A stretch of DNA of 64,000 nt from Actinomadura viridilutea (GCA_003001795.1 PVNI01000003.1:434001-498000), one strand, 5' to 3'; positions 8,601 through 16,791 are shown, numbered from the stretch's first letter. Notes: generated by a model not told the origin, from the sequence alone. Program-made: numbers and translations.

Positions 8601-8836
8601 CGCCTGCGCGCCCGCAAGATCCACGCGGTTGCGGCGCGCCACGGGCATCGGCGGCTGGTGCTGGGCGCGTGAGGCTGCGGGGTGTTCCGCAACGACCCGG
8701 ACGAGGTTTCGCGGGCGTTCGCCGACCCGCCGGCGCCGGGCGTTTCGACCACGTGGTGTTCGCCGTGTGGGACGCCGCCAAGAGCGCGCCCCGCCAGGCC
8801 GCCTTTCGAATGCGTCCTCGCCCCGCTGACCGCCTG
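8601..8836 (+). pseudogene. C-terminal remnant of a TIGR02452-type (microbial PARG-like) protein
   Basis: From 8601 one frame reads RLRARKIHAVAARHGHRRL, then VLGA, a TGA at 8670-8672, then GCGVFRNDPDEVSRAFAD. This closely follows the C-terminal family pattern VLGAWGCGVFRNDP, with the stop replacing the Trp. Around 8735 the homology moves to another frame, RFDHVVFAVWDAAKS, again a family motif. At least one nonsense change and one frameshift are therefore visible, and the N-terminal macro-like part is absent. Intact relatives are linked to ADP-ribose hydrolysis. The family assignment is from memory of the motif. Confidence 0.65.
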
Positions 8837-8844
8837 ACGCGTCC

Positions 8845-9618
8845 TCACCCGTCGCCGGCCGGGCCGGTTCCGGCGTCGGCCGGGCGCGTGCGGACGTAGG
8901 ACTCCAGACCGCGGATGAGCAGGTCGAGGCCGAATTCGAACCGGTCGTCCCCGTCCCCGGTCATCAGCTCGTCGACATGCCGGACGGTGTTCGGGAACCG
9001 GTCGGGCGGCAGGCTGACGAGGTAGGAGCGGACCTGGCCCAGGAAGTCGGCCATGTACTGCTCGCGCCCCTTTCCGCTGGCGCGCTGCTTGGCCAGGTGC
9101 AGCGAGCCCTCGTACACGTGGGCGGTCACGTACAGCGCGAGCAGGTCGAGCGTCCAGGCGGCGATCTGCGGCGGCACCCCGCCCGCCAGCATGATCGACA
9201 GCAGGCCCTCGCTGAGGCGCATCGCGTTGGGCCCGGTGGGGATGGTGGCCATCGACGCGCGGGCGATGTCGGCGTGCGCGCCGAGCACCCGATACATCTC
9301 CCGGGCCGCCTCCCTGAGCTGCTCGCTCCAGCGCTCCGGATCGGGCTCGGGGATCCGCATCTCCCCCGCGACCCGTTCGAGCATGAGCTCCAGCAGCTCC
9401 TCCTTGCCGGAGACGTGCGCGTAGAGGGACGCGGGGCCGGTGCCCAGTTCCTGGGCGACGCGGCGCATGCTCACCGCGTCCAGGCCCTCGGCGTCCAGCA
9501 CCCGCAGCGCGGCGTCGACGATGCGCTCCTGGCTGAGCGGTCGGCGCGGCGGCCCGGCCGTCTTTCGCCTGCTGCGCCAGGGCGGTGCGGGCACCTCCGG
9601 GACGCCGGTGTCCGACAC
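8845..9618 (-). CDS. TetR/AcrR family transcriptional regulator
   Basis: 257-residue repressor. The helix-turn-helix is at about residues 30-75: RIVDAALRVLDAEGLDAVSM, then RRVAQELGTGPASLYAHV. The ligand-binding C-terminal domain resembles the TetR_C class of drug-efflux repressors. I chose the GTG at 9618 because GGGGAGG precedes it at good spacing; an in-frame ATG at 9642 is the alternative. It is divergent from an MFS exporter, with palindromic operators between them. By analogy with TetR/MFS pairs it represses that exporter until a toxic ligand binds. Confidence 0.92.
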   Translation of the reverse strand: MSDTGVPEVPAPPWRSRRKTAGPPRRPLSQERIVDAALRVLDAEGLDAVSMRRVAQELGTGPASLYAHVSGKEELLELMLERVAGEMRIPEPDPERWSEQLREAAREMYRVLGAHADIARASMATIPTGPNAMRLSEGLLSIMLAGGVPPQIAAWTLDLLALYVTAHVYEGSLHLAKQRASGKGREQYMADFLGQVRSYLVSLPPDRFPNTVRHVDELMTGDGDDRFEFGLDLLIRGLESYVRTRPADAGTGPAGDG

Positions 9619-9716
9619 AGGACCTCCCCGTCTTTGCGACATATCTTGACTAGCCGCGGATGCGATATATCTTCTCTGTAGGCGAGAGAGAACGCGGCCC
9701 TTCTCTGCATACCCGC

Positions 9717-9783
9717 GAACAGTGTACGTGTGACGAACAGCGTTCCTGTTGTGGAACACTGTTCGTATAAGCGAACAACGTTC
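9717..9783. promoter_or_regulatory. phased operator array for the TetR regulator
   Basis: Three 11-bp palindromes of form GAAC-N3-GTTC lie at 9735-9745 (GAACAGCGTTC), 9754-9764 (GAACACTGTTC) and 9773-9783 (GAACAACGTTC), spaced exactly 19 bp apart. A degenerate copy (GAACAGTGTAC) is at 9717-9727. Neighbouring half-sites also form TGTTCG-N6-CGAACA at 9760-9777. The array sits between the divergent tetR and MFS genes. The bound protein is inferred from position. Confidence 0.7.
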
Positions 9784-9828
9784 GATCCGGCGACTGCCCC
9801 ACCGGACGCGACCCTCCAGGAGAACTCG

Positions 9829-11553
9829 ATGACCGACACGGACGCCGCCCCCGCCTACCGGTGGCGCTGGGCGGCCCTCATGGTGATCCTCGCCGGCGAG
9901 GTCATGGACATGCTGGACGCGCTGATCACCACGATCGCCGCGCCCACCATCCGCGCCGACCTCGGCGGCTCGGCCGACACCATCCAGTGGCTGACCGCCG
10001 GCTACACCCTCGCCATGGCGGTCGGCCTCATCACCGGCGGACGGCTCGGCGACCTCTACGGGCGCCGCCGCATGTTCCTGCTCGGCGCCGCCGGCTTCAC
10101 CCTGGCCTCGCTGCTGTGCGCACTGGCCCAGTCGCCCGGCATGCTGGTCGGCTCGCGCGTGGCGCAGGGCCTGTGCGGCGCGCTGATGCTGCCCCAGGGC
10201 CTCGGCATGATCAAGCACATGTTCCCGCCGAAGGAGATGGGCACGGCGTTCGCCGCCTTCGGCCCGATCATGGGGCTGTCCTCGGTGGGCGGACCGGTGC
10301 TGGCCGGCTGGCTGACCGACGCCGACCTGTTCGGCACCGGCTGGCGGATGATCTTCCTGGTCAACCTGCCGCTGGGCCTGGCGGCCGTGCTGGCGGGCCT
10401 GCGCTACCTGCCCCGCGAGGAGGGCGGCGGCGCGGTCCGCCTCGACCTGCCCGGCGCCGCCCTGGCCGCGCTCGGCGCGGGCCTGCTGGTCTACCCGCTC
10501 GTCCAGGGCCGCGAGCTGGACTGGCCCGCGTGGATCTTCGGCCTGCTCGCCCTGTCGGTCGCGGTGTTCGGCGTCTTCGGCTGGCACGAGACGCGCCGGC
10601 AGCGCGCCGGCGGCGACCCGCTGGTGCTCCCCGGCCTGTTCCGCAAGCGCGGCTTCACCGCGGGCCTGCTGGTCGGCACGGTGTTCTTCTCCGGCATGAC
10701 CGGGCTCGCCCTGGTGTTCACCCTCTACCTGCAGATGGGGCTCGGCTACAGCCCGCTGAAGGCCGGGCTGTCCCAGGTGCCGTGGTCGCTGGGCATCGTC
10801 ATCGGCTTCGGCGCGGCGCAGGCCGTGCAGCGGTTCGGCCGCTCCGTCATCCACGGCGGCACCGCCATCATGGCCGCCGGGATCGCGGGCATCGTGCTGA
10901 CCCTGCACATCGCGGGCGTCGGCGTCGGGCCGTGGCAGCTCGCCCCCGCCCTGATCGTCTGCGGCGCGGGCATGGGCCTGCTCATGGCCCCGTTCTTCGA
11001 CATCGTGGTGGCCGGGGTGGAGCCGCACGAGACCGGCTCCGCGGGCGGCACCCTCACCGCCGTCCAGCAGTTCGGCAGCGCGCTCGGCGCCGCCGTGCTC
11101 GGCACCGTGTTCTTCGGCCTGCTCGGCGGGCAGGTCGCCGCCGAGGTCGACCACGGCGCGCCGGCCCTGCGCGAGCGGCTGGCCGCCGCCTCCGTCGCCG
11201 CCGCCGACCAGGACCGCATCGTCACGGGACTGCGCGCGTGCGGGCGCGATCGCGCCTCGGTCGAGGACGGCACCGAGGTGCCGGCCTCCTGCGTGCGCCT
11301 GGAGCGGGACGTGGCCGCCGTCGCGTCCGCCGCTCCGGCCTCGGCCCCCGCCATCCGCCAGGCGGTCGGCGCGGCCGCGGACCGCTCGGCCAAGGAGGGC
11401 TTCAGCGACGCGATGACCGCCACGTTGTGGGTCGTCATCGGGATGATGGGGATGACGTTCCTGCTCACCTTCCTGCTGCCCCGGCGCGCCCGTCCGCAGG
11501 AGGACGCCTCCGGCGACGGCGCCCCCGACCCCGCCGCCCAGGCGACCGCCTGA
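9829..11553 (+). CDS. MFS transporter, DHA2 family (14-helix drug exporter)
   Basis: 574-residue proton-driven exporter. Helix 1 carries LDALITTIAAPTIRADL (the D-x-TIV-like DHA2 pattern). The loop 2-3 motif is GGRLGDLYGRRRMFL and antiporter motif C appears around FGPIMGLSSVGGPVLAGWL. About 14 hydrophobic segments are visible, with an extra extracytoplasmic loop (residues about 440-520) before the last one. The ATG at 9829 has AGGAG 8 nt upstream. It is divergent from a TetR regulator and probably confers resistance to a hydrophobic drug or metabolite; the substrate is unknown. Confidence 0.92.
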   Translation: MTDTDAAPAYRWRWAALMVILAGEVMDMLDALITTIAAPTIRADLGGSADTIQWLTAGYTLAMAVGLITGGRLGDLYGRRRMFLLGAAGFTLASLLCALAQSPGMLVGSRVAQGLCGALMLPQGLGMIKHMFPPKEMGTAFAAFGPIMGLSSVGGPVLAGWLTDADLFGTGWRMIFLVNLPLGLAAVLAGLRYLPREEGGGAVRLDLPGAALAALGAGLLVYPLVQGRELDWPAWIFGLLALSVAVFGVFGWHETRRQRAGGDPLVLPGLFRKRGFTAGLLVGTVFFSGMTGLALVFTLYLQMGLGYSPLKAGLSQVPWSLGIVIGFGAAQAVQRFGRSVIHGGTAIMAAGIAGIVLTLHIAGVGVGPWQLAPALIVCGAGMGLLMAPFFDIVVAGVEPHETGSAGGTLTAVQQFGSALGAAVLGTVFFGLLGGQVAAEVDHGAPALRERLAAASVAAADQDRIVTGLRACGRDRASVEDGTEVPASCVRLERDVAAVASAAPASAPAIRQAVGAAADRSAKEGFSDAMTATLWVVIGMMGMTFLLTFLLPRRARPQEDASGDGAPDPAAQATA

Positions 11554-11682
11554 CACCGGCGTCCTCGCCTTGCACGCCCTCGCACGGGGCCCTGGCAGAA
11601 GACGGGCAGCCGCCGCCCGCGCCCGAGAACCGGCGCGGGCGGCGGCCCGTGGCGACGCCGTCCCGCTGGACGCCCCCCAAGG

Positions 11683-12609
11683 TCAGACCTGGTCGAGGAC
11701 CTTCGAGGCGATCAGCTCGAGGTGGTCCAGGTCGCTCAGGTCGAGGACCTGCAGGTAGACGCACTCGGTGCCGATCTCGGCGAGCCTGCCGAGCTTGTCG
11801 ACGACCTCGTTGGGCGTTCCGGCCAGCCCGTTCTGGCGCAGCTCGGGCACCTCGCGGCCGATGGCGTCGGCCCGCCGTTTGACCTCCGCCTCGTCCTGGC
11901 CGACGCACACCACCTGCGCCGCCGAGTACACCATCGGCTTGGTCCGCCCGGCCTCCTGGCAGGCCGCGCGGACCCGCTCGTAGGCGGCGCGGGTGTCGTC
12001 GACCTGGCAGAACGGCACGTTGAACTCGTCGGCGTAGCGGGCCGCCAGCCGCGGGGTGCGCTTGGCGCCGAGGCCGCCGAGCAGGATCGGCGGGCCGCCC
12101 GGCTGGGCGGGCTTGGGCAGCGCCGGCGAGTCGGTCAGCGCGTAGTGGGCGCCCTCGAAGGAGAACGTCTCACCGGCGGGCGTCCGCCACAGCCCGGTGA
12201 TGATCTCCAGCTGCTCCTCCAGCCGCTCGAACCGCTCCTTCAGGCTCGGGAACGGAATGCCGTAGGCGGTGTGCTCGGCGTCGAACCAGCCGGTGCCGAT
12301 GCCGAACTCCACCCGGCCGCCGCTCATCTGGTCGACCTGCGCCACCGAGATCGCCAGCGGCCCCGGGTAGCGGAACGTGGCCGCCGTCATCAGCGTGCCC
12401 AGCCGGATCCGGGACGTCTCGCGGGCCAGCCCGGCCAGCGTGATCCAGGCGTCGGTCGGGCCCGGCTCCCCGGACACCTCGCCCATCTTGAGGTAGTGGT
12501 CGGAGCGGAAGAACGCGTCGAAGCCGAGGGCCTCGGCGGCCTTGGCGACCGACAGCAATGTCTCGTAACTCGCCCCCTGCTGGGGTTCGGTGAAGATCCG
12601 AAGACGCAT
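11683..12609 (-). CDS. LLM-class F420-dependent oxidoreductase
   Basis: 308-residue luciferase-like TIM-barrel protein. Family features are MRLRIFTEPQ at the start, FFRSDHYLKM, RIRLGTLMTAATFRYPGPLA, GRVEFGIGTGWFDAEH and ILLGGLGAKRTPRLAARYAD. Members use reduced F420 (or FMN) for hydride transfer to diverse substrates; the substrate here cannot be read. A terminator-like hairpin separates it from the upstream same-strand gene. Its 3' third has a decayed duplicate at 8482-8590 on the other side of the TetR/MFS pair. Confidence 0.9.
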   Translation of the reverse strand: MRLRIFTEPQQGASYETLLSVAKAAEALGFDAFFRSDHYLKMGEVSGEPGPTDAWITLAGLARETSRIRLGTLMTAATFRYPGPLAISVAQVDQMSGGRVEFGIGTGWFDAEHTAYGIPFPSLKERFERLEEQLEIITGLWRTPAGETFSFEGAHYALTDSPALPKPAQPGGPPILLGGLGAKRTPRLAARYADEFNVPFCQVDDTRAAYERVRAACQEAGRTKPMVYSAAQVVCVGQDEAEVKRRADAIGREVPELRQNGLAGTPNEVVDKLGRLAEIGTECVYLQVLDLSDLDHLELIASKVLDQV

Positions 12610-12643
12610 GGGTCCATCCTCGTATCAGACGGGCCCCGCGCAT

Positions 12644-12677
12644 GCCATGGGGCCCTGGAATCCCAGGGCCCCATGGC
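12644..12677 (-). terminator. perfect 15-bp stem, 4-nt loop hairpin
   Basis: GCCATGGGGCCCTGG (12644-12658), loop AATC, then the exact inverse complement CCAGGGCCCCATGGC (12663-12677). It lies 20 nt after the stop of the DUF11 gene and 35 nt before the start of the oxidoreductase gene on the same strand. An intrinsic terminator without a clear U-run is the likeliest role. Confidence 0.65.
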
Positions 12678-12696
12678 GTACCCGTCCGCGGACGGG

Positions 12697-13656
12697 TCAC
12701 GCGCCGCGGCGCGCGGGCAGCACTTTCGTTGCTGCGGTGGCGGCGTTGTTGGCCGGGTTGGGATCGCGGGTCGAGGCGGTCACCTTGGCCCCGGAGCGCA
12801 ACACGATGCCCGGCCGGAAACCGCCGCCGCGGCGCGGCCTGAGGGTGTAACGGAGCGTCCGCTCCCGCCCCGGCCGGATGGAGCCGAGGCGGCACGTCAG
12901 GAACCTCGGGTGCCGGACGCACTTGCCCCGCTGCATCCACACGACGTTCTTCATGCCGCCCGGCACCTTGACGGCGACGACCACGCCCCGGGCCCGGGAC
13001 GGTCCCGCGTTGCGCACCCGCACCACGTAGGTGACGGCCCGGTCGGCCCGGATGCGGCCCGACGCCCGCTGCACCACCGACAGGTCGGCCGTCCGGGCCA
13101 CCTTCACCAGCGGGAAGGCGCGGCTGACCGTGGGCGGCCGCCCCCACGTCACCGTGATCTTGCCGCCGACCGCCTGGCCCGGCCGGGCGTTCTCGGCCAC
13201 CTTGGCGGTGAGCACGCCCACCACCGTCTGGCCCGGCCGGAGCGTGCCGAGCCGGCAGGACGCCACCCCGTGAGAGAACGAGCAGTTGCGCTGCCCGGAC
13301 ACGTACCGCAGCGGCTTGGGCATCCGCATCCGCAGCACCAGCGGGCCGAGCTTCCGGTGGCTCTTGTTGGTCACGGCGAAGGGCCAGTTGTAGGTGCGGC
13401 CCGGCATCAGCGGCCCGCGCGGAGCGGACGTGGTGATGATGAGGCCCTTCGTCGCCTTGGGCTTCCCGGCGGCCGTCGAGGCCCGGTTGTACACGCCGGT
13501 CCCCTCCGAAGGGGCGGAGACGCCCGCGGGCGGCCACGGCCGCGCCGCGGCGGCGTCCGCCCGCTCCGACGCCGGGACGGTTCCGAGCAGCGGCGCCGCC
13601 GCCAGCGGCACGACGAAGCCGCGCGCGACGACGCGCCCTCGCGCCTTCTTGATCAT
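12697..13656 (-). CDS. secreted DUF11-type repeat protein
   Basis: 319 residues. A basic N-terminus and a hydrophobic stretch (MIKKARGRVV, then GFVVPLAAAPLLGTV) suggest a Sec signal peptide. Two Ig-like repeats follow, about residues 70-175 and 185-310. Each has the DUF11 pattern of a conserved Asn (AVTNKSHRKLGP; RVRNAGPSRARGV), a Cys pair (RNCSFSHGVASCRLG; KCVRHPRFLTCRLG) and GTLRPGQ-like turns. The C-terminal DPNPANNAA is also typical of DUF11. Such proteins are exported and surface-associated; no enzymatic role is implied. Confidence 0.75.
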   Translation of the reverse strand: MIKKARGRVVARGFVVPLAAAPLLGTVPASERADAAAARPWPPAGVSAPSEGTGVYNRASTAAGKPKATKGLIITTSAPRGPLMPGRTYNWPFAVTNKSHRKLGPLVLRMRMPKPLRYVSGQRNCSFSHGVASCRLGTLRPGQTVVGVLTAKVAENARPGQAVGGKITVTWGRPPTVSRAFPLVKVARTADLSVVQRASGRIRADRAVTYVVRVRNAGPSRARGVVVAVKVPGGMKNVVWMQRGKCVRHPRFLTCRLGSIRPGRERTLRYTLRPRRGGGFRPGIVLRSGAKVTASTRDPNPANNAATAATKVLPARRGA

Positions 13657-14059
13657 GATGGTCCCCCCGTGACCCCTGCCGATCAGAGCAGATCAGTTGT
13701 AGCGGGGAGACCGACGATCTCCTAGCGCGGCCGCGGCGTGTCGCACCGACCGTACGTCAACCTTTCGCCAAGCGACGGCCGTCGCGGCCGCCCCGCCCCG
13801 GCGGGCTGGCGCACCGGGGCCGCCTTCCCAGTCGCCCAGGCCCCGGCGCGCCAGGCTGAGACCCCTGCCGCTCGTCGCGCGGACGTCACGGCTCGGGGAG
13901 CGTGCTTCCCGCCGCGGCGGACCGGTGTCAGGCCGGGACGGGGCCGACGGGGGCGCTGACCTGAACCGGCGCCCCCAGTGTGCCCAGAGCGTCGGGACCG
14001 CAACAACCAGTCACACCTGGAAAGATTTCAGATCTCGCGAAAAGTCGGACCGGACCCGG
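13657..14059. other. intergenic stretch with no supported gene
   Basis: 403 nt between the DUF11 gene start and the XRE gene stop. Open frames here have no ribosome site, no recognisable motif and biased Arg/Pro composition. The only structure I support is the hairpin at 13949-13976. The promoter of the DUF11 gene should lie at the low end. Confidence 0.5.
13949..13976 (-). terminator. GC-rich hairpin downstream of the XRE gene
   Basis: GGGGGCGC (13949-13956) pairs with GCGCCCCC (13969-13976) across a 12-nt loop, 84 nt past the stop of the minus-strand XRE gene. There is no U-run. It is plausible as a terminator. Confidence 0.4.
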
Positions 14060-14452
14060 TCAGCGACCCTCCGGCTCCCCGTACAGGGCGCGCAGGAAGG
14101 CCAGCGCCATCCGGCGCTTCTCCCCCGAATCGGCCTGCAAGTCGGCGAAGTAGGCGCTGAGCTCCTCCAGCTCGCGCAGCGTCACGGCCGTCTCGTCCGG
14201 CGCCTCGCCCCGCTCCGCGGACGGCTCGTCCCCCTCCGCGATGCGCATCAGGTCGCCGGGCTGCCACTCCAGCGCCGCCTCCACGGCGGCCCGGGTGCGC
14301 GCCTGCGGCCACCGCCCGGCCGACTCCAGGTTGTAGACGGTTTTCACGGTGACCTGGGCGCGTTCGGCGAGGCGCTCCTGCGTCAACCCGAGCGCCCCCC
14401 GGCGGGCCGCCACGTATTTGGCGACCCGGGCCCGATCCAGCTCACCGTTCAT
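14060..14452 (-). CDS. XRE-family helix-turn-helix regulator
   Basis: About 130 residues. The N-terminal HTH covers residues 8-50: YVAARRGALGLTQERLAERA, then QVTVKTVYNLES. This is a Cro/CI-type DNA-binding domain, followed by an acidic linker and an alpha-helical C-terminal tail of unknown role. I chose the ATG at 14452; in-frame ATGs at 14464 and 14485 are alternatives and none has a strong ribosome site. It is divergent from the methyltransferase gene, with GGAA-type palindromes between them. Confidence 0.8.
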   Translation of the reverse strand: MNGELDRARVAKYVAARRGALGLTQERLAERAQVTVKTVYNLESAGRWPQARTRAAVEAALEWQPGDLMRIAEGDEPSAERGEAPDETAVTLRELEELSAYFADLQADSGEKRRMALAFLRALYGEPEGR

Positions 14453-14467
14453 GCGTTTCAGCATGAC

Positions 14468-14576
14468 GGAAACATTCCGGAACATCCAGTAATAAGACGT
14501 GGAATATTTCTTCCATCATCTTTTCCATTCATTGCCTGATTCTTCTCCGTTCCGCCGGACAAGCCGGGAATGTTCC
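14468..14576. promoter_or_regulatory. repeated GGAA-N-TTCC palindromes in an AT-rich divergent spacer
   Basis: Related inverted motifs recur: GGAAACATTCC (14468-14478), directly followed by GGAACATCC (14479-14487), GGAATATTTCTTCC (14501-14514) and a perfect GGAATGTTCC (14567-14576). The spacer is much richer in A and T than flanking coding DNA. The nearest candidate binder is the XRE regulator. The two outer motifs sit at the two divergent start regions. Confidence 0.45.
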
Positions 14577-14580
14577 TTCC

Positions 14581-15354
14581 ATGGGGGTCAAGAACCGGGC
14601 GCGCCTGTCGTACAAGCTCGGCTACGCCGCCCGCAATCCGCACCGCATCGTCCCGTACGCGCGCCGACTGGCCCGCGACGCGTGGCTGCGGGCGCGGGCC
14701 CGCGACCACGTCAGCTTCTACCGGGCGGTGATGCGCTCGGACACGGCGCGCAGCCCGTACGGGGCGGTCGGCGCCGCCTCGCGTGCGCACTGGGAGCGGA
14801 TCGGCCGCCTGCAGTTCGACTACCTGACCGGGCACGGCCTGACGCCCGGAGACCGGATGCTGGAGATCGGCTGCGGCAACCTGCGCGCCGGGCGACTGTT
14901 CATCCGGTACCTGGAGCCCGGGCACTACTACGGCGTGGACATCTCCCCCGACATCCTGCTCGCCGCTCAGGACACCATCGTCCGCGACGGCCTACAGGAC
15001 CGCCTGCCACACCTGACACTCGTCCGCGACCTACGACTGGACTTCCTGCCCGAGGCGTACTTCACCGTCGTGCACGCGCACAGCGTGTTCTCGCACTCCC
15101 CCATCCAAGTCATCGACGAGTGCCTGGCGAACGTCGGACGGGTGCTGGCCCCCGGGGGCTTCTTCGACTTCACGTTCAACCGCACCGAGGGCGAGGAACA
15201 CAACGTCCTGCGCGAGGACTTCTACTACCGCACCGACACCCTCATCACACTCGCCGCCAAGCACGGCCTGACCGCCCACCTCATGGACGACTGGGAACGC
15301 ACAGGCCACCGCCAGTCCAAGCTACGCGTCACCCACGCTCACCCCGACACCTGA
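14581..15354 (+). CDS. class I SAM-dependent methyltransferase
   Basis: 257 residues with a Rossmann-type methyltransferase core. Motif I is MLEIGCGNLRAGRL (about residues 95-108), followed by the acidic strand YYGVDIS, and a post-II segment VVHAHSVFSHSP precedes VLAPGGFFDFTFN. The N-terminal 80 residues are basic and helical. The family transfers a methyl group from SAM; the acceptor is unknown. The ATG follows CCTTCC with no strong Shine-Dalgarno site, so the transcript may be leaderless. Its 3' end lies 6 nt before the CRISPR leader begins. Confidence 0.88.
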   Translation: MGVKNRARLSYKLGYAARNPHRIVPYARRLARDAWLRARARDHVSFYRAVMRSDTARSPYGAVGAASRAHWERIGRLQFDYLTGHGLTPGDRMLEIGCGNLRAGRLFIRYLEPGHYYGVDISPDILLAAQDTIVRDGLQDRLPHLTLVRDLRLDFLPEAYFTVVHAHSVFSHSPIQVIDECLANVGRVLAPGGFFDFTFNRTEGEEHNVLREDFYYRTDTLITLAAKHGLTAHLMDDWERTGHRQSKLRVTHAHPDT

Positions 15355-15360
15355 CCACCC

Positions 15361-15434
15361 GATGCGACCAGAGTTGGCGAATCCAACTGAATGAAAACCT
15401 GTCCTTGCCGTCGTAGACTCCCAGGTCAGTAAGC
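15361..15434 (+). promoter_or_regulatory. CRISPR leader 1
   Basis: 74 nt directly before the first repeat. It is nearly identical to the sequence before the second array (18742-18815): I count four differences, two near the 5' end and two in GTCCTTGCC versus GTTATTGCC. It contains AGTTGG-CGAAT-CCAACT, a short inverted repeat, and an AT-richer GAATGAAAACC. Conservation at the same end of two arrays marks it as the leader and fixes array polarity as left to right. Confidence 0.85.
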
Positions 15435-16134
15435 GTCGGCCCCGCGCACGCGGGGATGATCCCCGGTAGGAGGCGTAGGCGGCCACACCACCGGCGTCGG
15501 CCCCGCGCACGCGGGGATGATCCCGAGACCGCCGCAATCTGGACGAGGGGGAGCTGGTCGGCCCCGCGCACGCGGGGATGATCCGCCAACGCACTCGATC
15601 TGCCTCCCGGCGTCCCGGTCGGCCCCGCGCACGCGGGGATGATCCGCCGCCGACGGGCGACTCGTCGTTCGGTGGCATGTCGGCCCCGCGCACGCGGGGA
15701 TGATCCCGCGCAGTATGTTGCGGCGCCGGTCAGCGCGACGTCGGCCCCGCGCACGCGGGGATGATCCCAGTGCGAGCTGATTCGCGCAGAGCGGACAGCT
15801 GTCGGCCCCGCGCACGCGGGGATGATCCCCAGGTCGCAGGCGCGCAGACGGCCGAGACCAGGTCGGCCCCGCGCACGCGGGGATGATCCCGCCTGCACGC
15901 AGGTCCCGCACAGGTTCAGGTCGTCGGCCCCGCGCACGCGGGGATGATCCGAGGTGACTGAGCGGGTGGCGCTGGAGCGGCTGGTCGGCCCCGCGCACGC
16001 GGGGATGATCCGCGCGGCCCAGACCGGGAGGTCGCCGTGCTCGACGTCGGCCCCGCGCACGCGGGGCTGATCCCCACAGCTCGGGGGTGGTCAGGCGTCG
16101 GGGGCTGTCGGCCCCGCGCACGCGGGGATGGTCT
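15435..16134 (+). CRISPR. CRISPR array 1, type I-E-like, 12 repeats and 11 spacers
   Basis: Twelve 28-bp repeats with core GGCCCCGCGCACGCGGGGAT, beginning GTC and ending GATCC, start at 15435 and recur every 61 bp. Spacers are 33 nt, except spacer 10 (34 nt). The CCCCGCGC/GCGCGGGG-like stem and the length match I-E repeats. Repeat 11 has one change (GGGGCTGATCC) and repeat 12 ends GATGGTCT, as expected at the leader-distal end. No spacer is repeated within the array. No cas gene is present in the window. Confidence 0.97.
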
Positions 16135-16479
16135 CGCGTGCCCCCGGCATACATGGAGGTCGGAGCCAGCGGCCCCTGGCGGTGGCCGTCTCGCTGTTTG
16201 GTCAGTCAATGCAGCCGGTGATCGGCCCATCGGTGATGGTCATGGGGTCTTGCCCCTTTCTGACGCGCTTCGTGGTTGAAGTTCCGCGGCCGCGAATGCG
16301 CGCCCTCACCTCGAGGCCTCGGTAGCGGGGCGGGCCACGCCGCGCCGTGCCCAGCCCCGCCGTCTCGGGGCCGCACCCCCGAGGGGGAGACGCCAGCGGG
16401 CTGCGTCGGGGGGTGCGGCGTTGGTAGGGGCGGCGGCGTGGGACTTGGGGGAAGGTGCGCACCACGCGGCCGCCCCGGC
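16135..16479. other. spacer between CRISPR array 1 and the small-gene operon, no supported gene
   Basis: 345 nt. No recognisable protein is seen on either strand. A 13-codon minus-strand ORF (16202-16243) with an AAGGGG-like ribosome site is the only oddity and is too short to support. GC-rich inverted repeats such as CCCCCGAGGGGG around 16377 could terminate the operon whose last gene stops at 16480. Confidence 0.4.
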
Positions 16480-16791
16480 TTACCAGTTCCAGTCGTCGGT
16501 GGAAGCCACCTGGTCCCGCAGCCGCGCCAGCAGGCCCCTGCGCCGCGGTTCATGACGGCGACGCGGCGAGGATGACGACTGAGACGGCGCCGGCCGCCAT
16601 GCAGGTGCGGGCGGAGACCACAGCCCGGCCGTCATCCCGCCCGCCCCCGGCATGCTCGGCGCCTGCGGCGGAAGGACGAGGCGCACGCCCGCGTCCTCCA
16701 GGCGCCGCCCAAGCTCGGCGGGATCGGCTGCCTCGACCAGGTAGACGCGGCCGAACCTGTCACGCCAAGCGCCCCACAGGGTCGCAATCAC
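16480..16791 (-). CDS. small hypothetical protein, last gene of a coupled operon
   Basis: 103 residues, GTG start overlapping the previous stop as GTGA. The N-terminal half is folded-looking (LWGAWRDRFGRVYLVEAADP, then AELGRRLEDAGVRLVL). The remainder is Pro/Ser/Arg-rich and ends in DDWNW. I do not recognise the family with confidence. Small proteins like this often follow RsbW-like ATPases in actinomycetes next to GntR or XRE regulators. The start was chosen on the overlap; a longer upstream reading would run through the preceding gene. Confidence 0.6.
   Translation of the reverse strand: MIATLWGAWRDRFGRVYLVEAADPAELGRRLEDAGVRLVLPPQAPSMPGAGGMTAGLWSPPAPAWRPAPSQSSSSPRRRHEPRRRGLLARLRDQVASTDDWNW

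Noticed and set aside
13722-14006. 94-codon minus-strand ORF in the intergenic region beside the DUF11 gene
   Set aside because: There is no ribosome site or motif, the composition is biased, and it covers the probable promoter of the DUF11 gene.
16202-16243. 13-codon minus-strand ORF MTITDGPITGCID preceded by AAGGGG
   Set aside because: It is too short to distinguish from chance, and no maturation genes or repeats of the peptide are nearby. It could be a decayed gene start.
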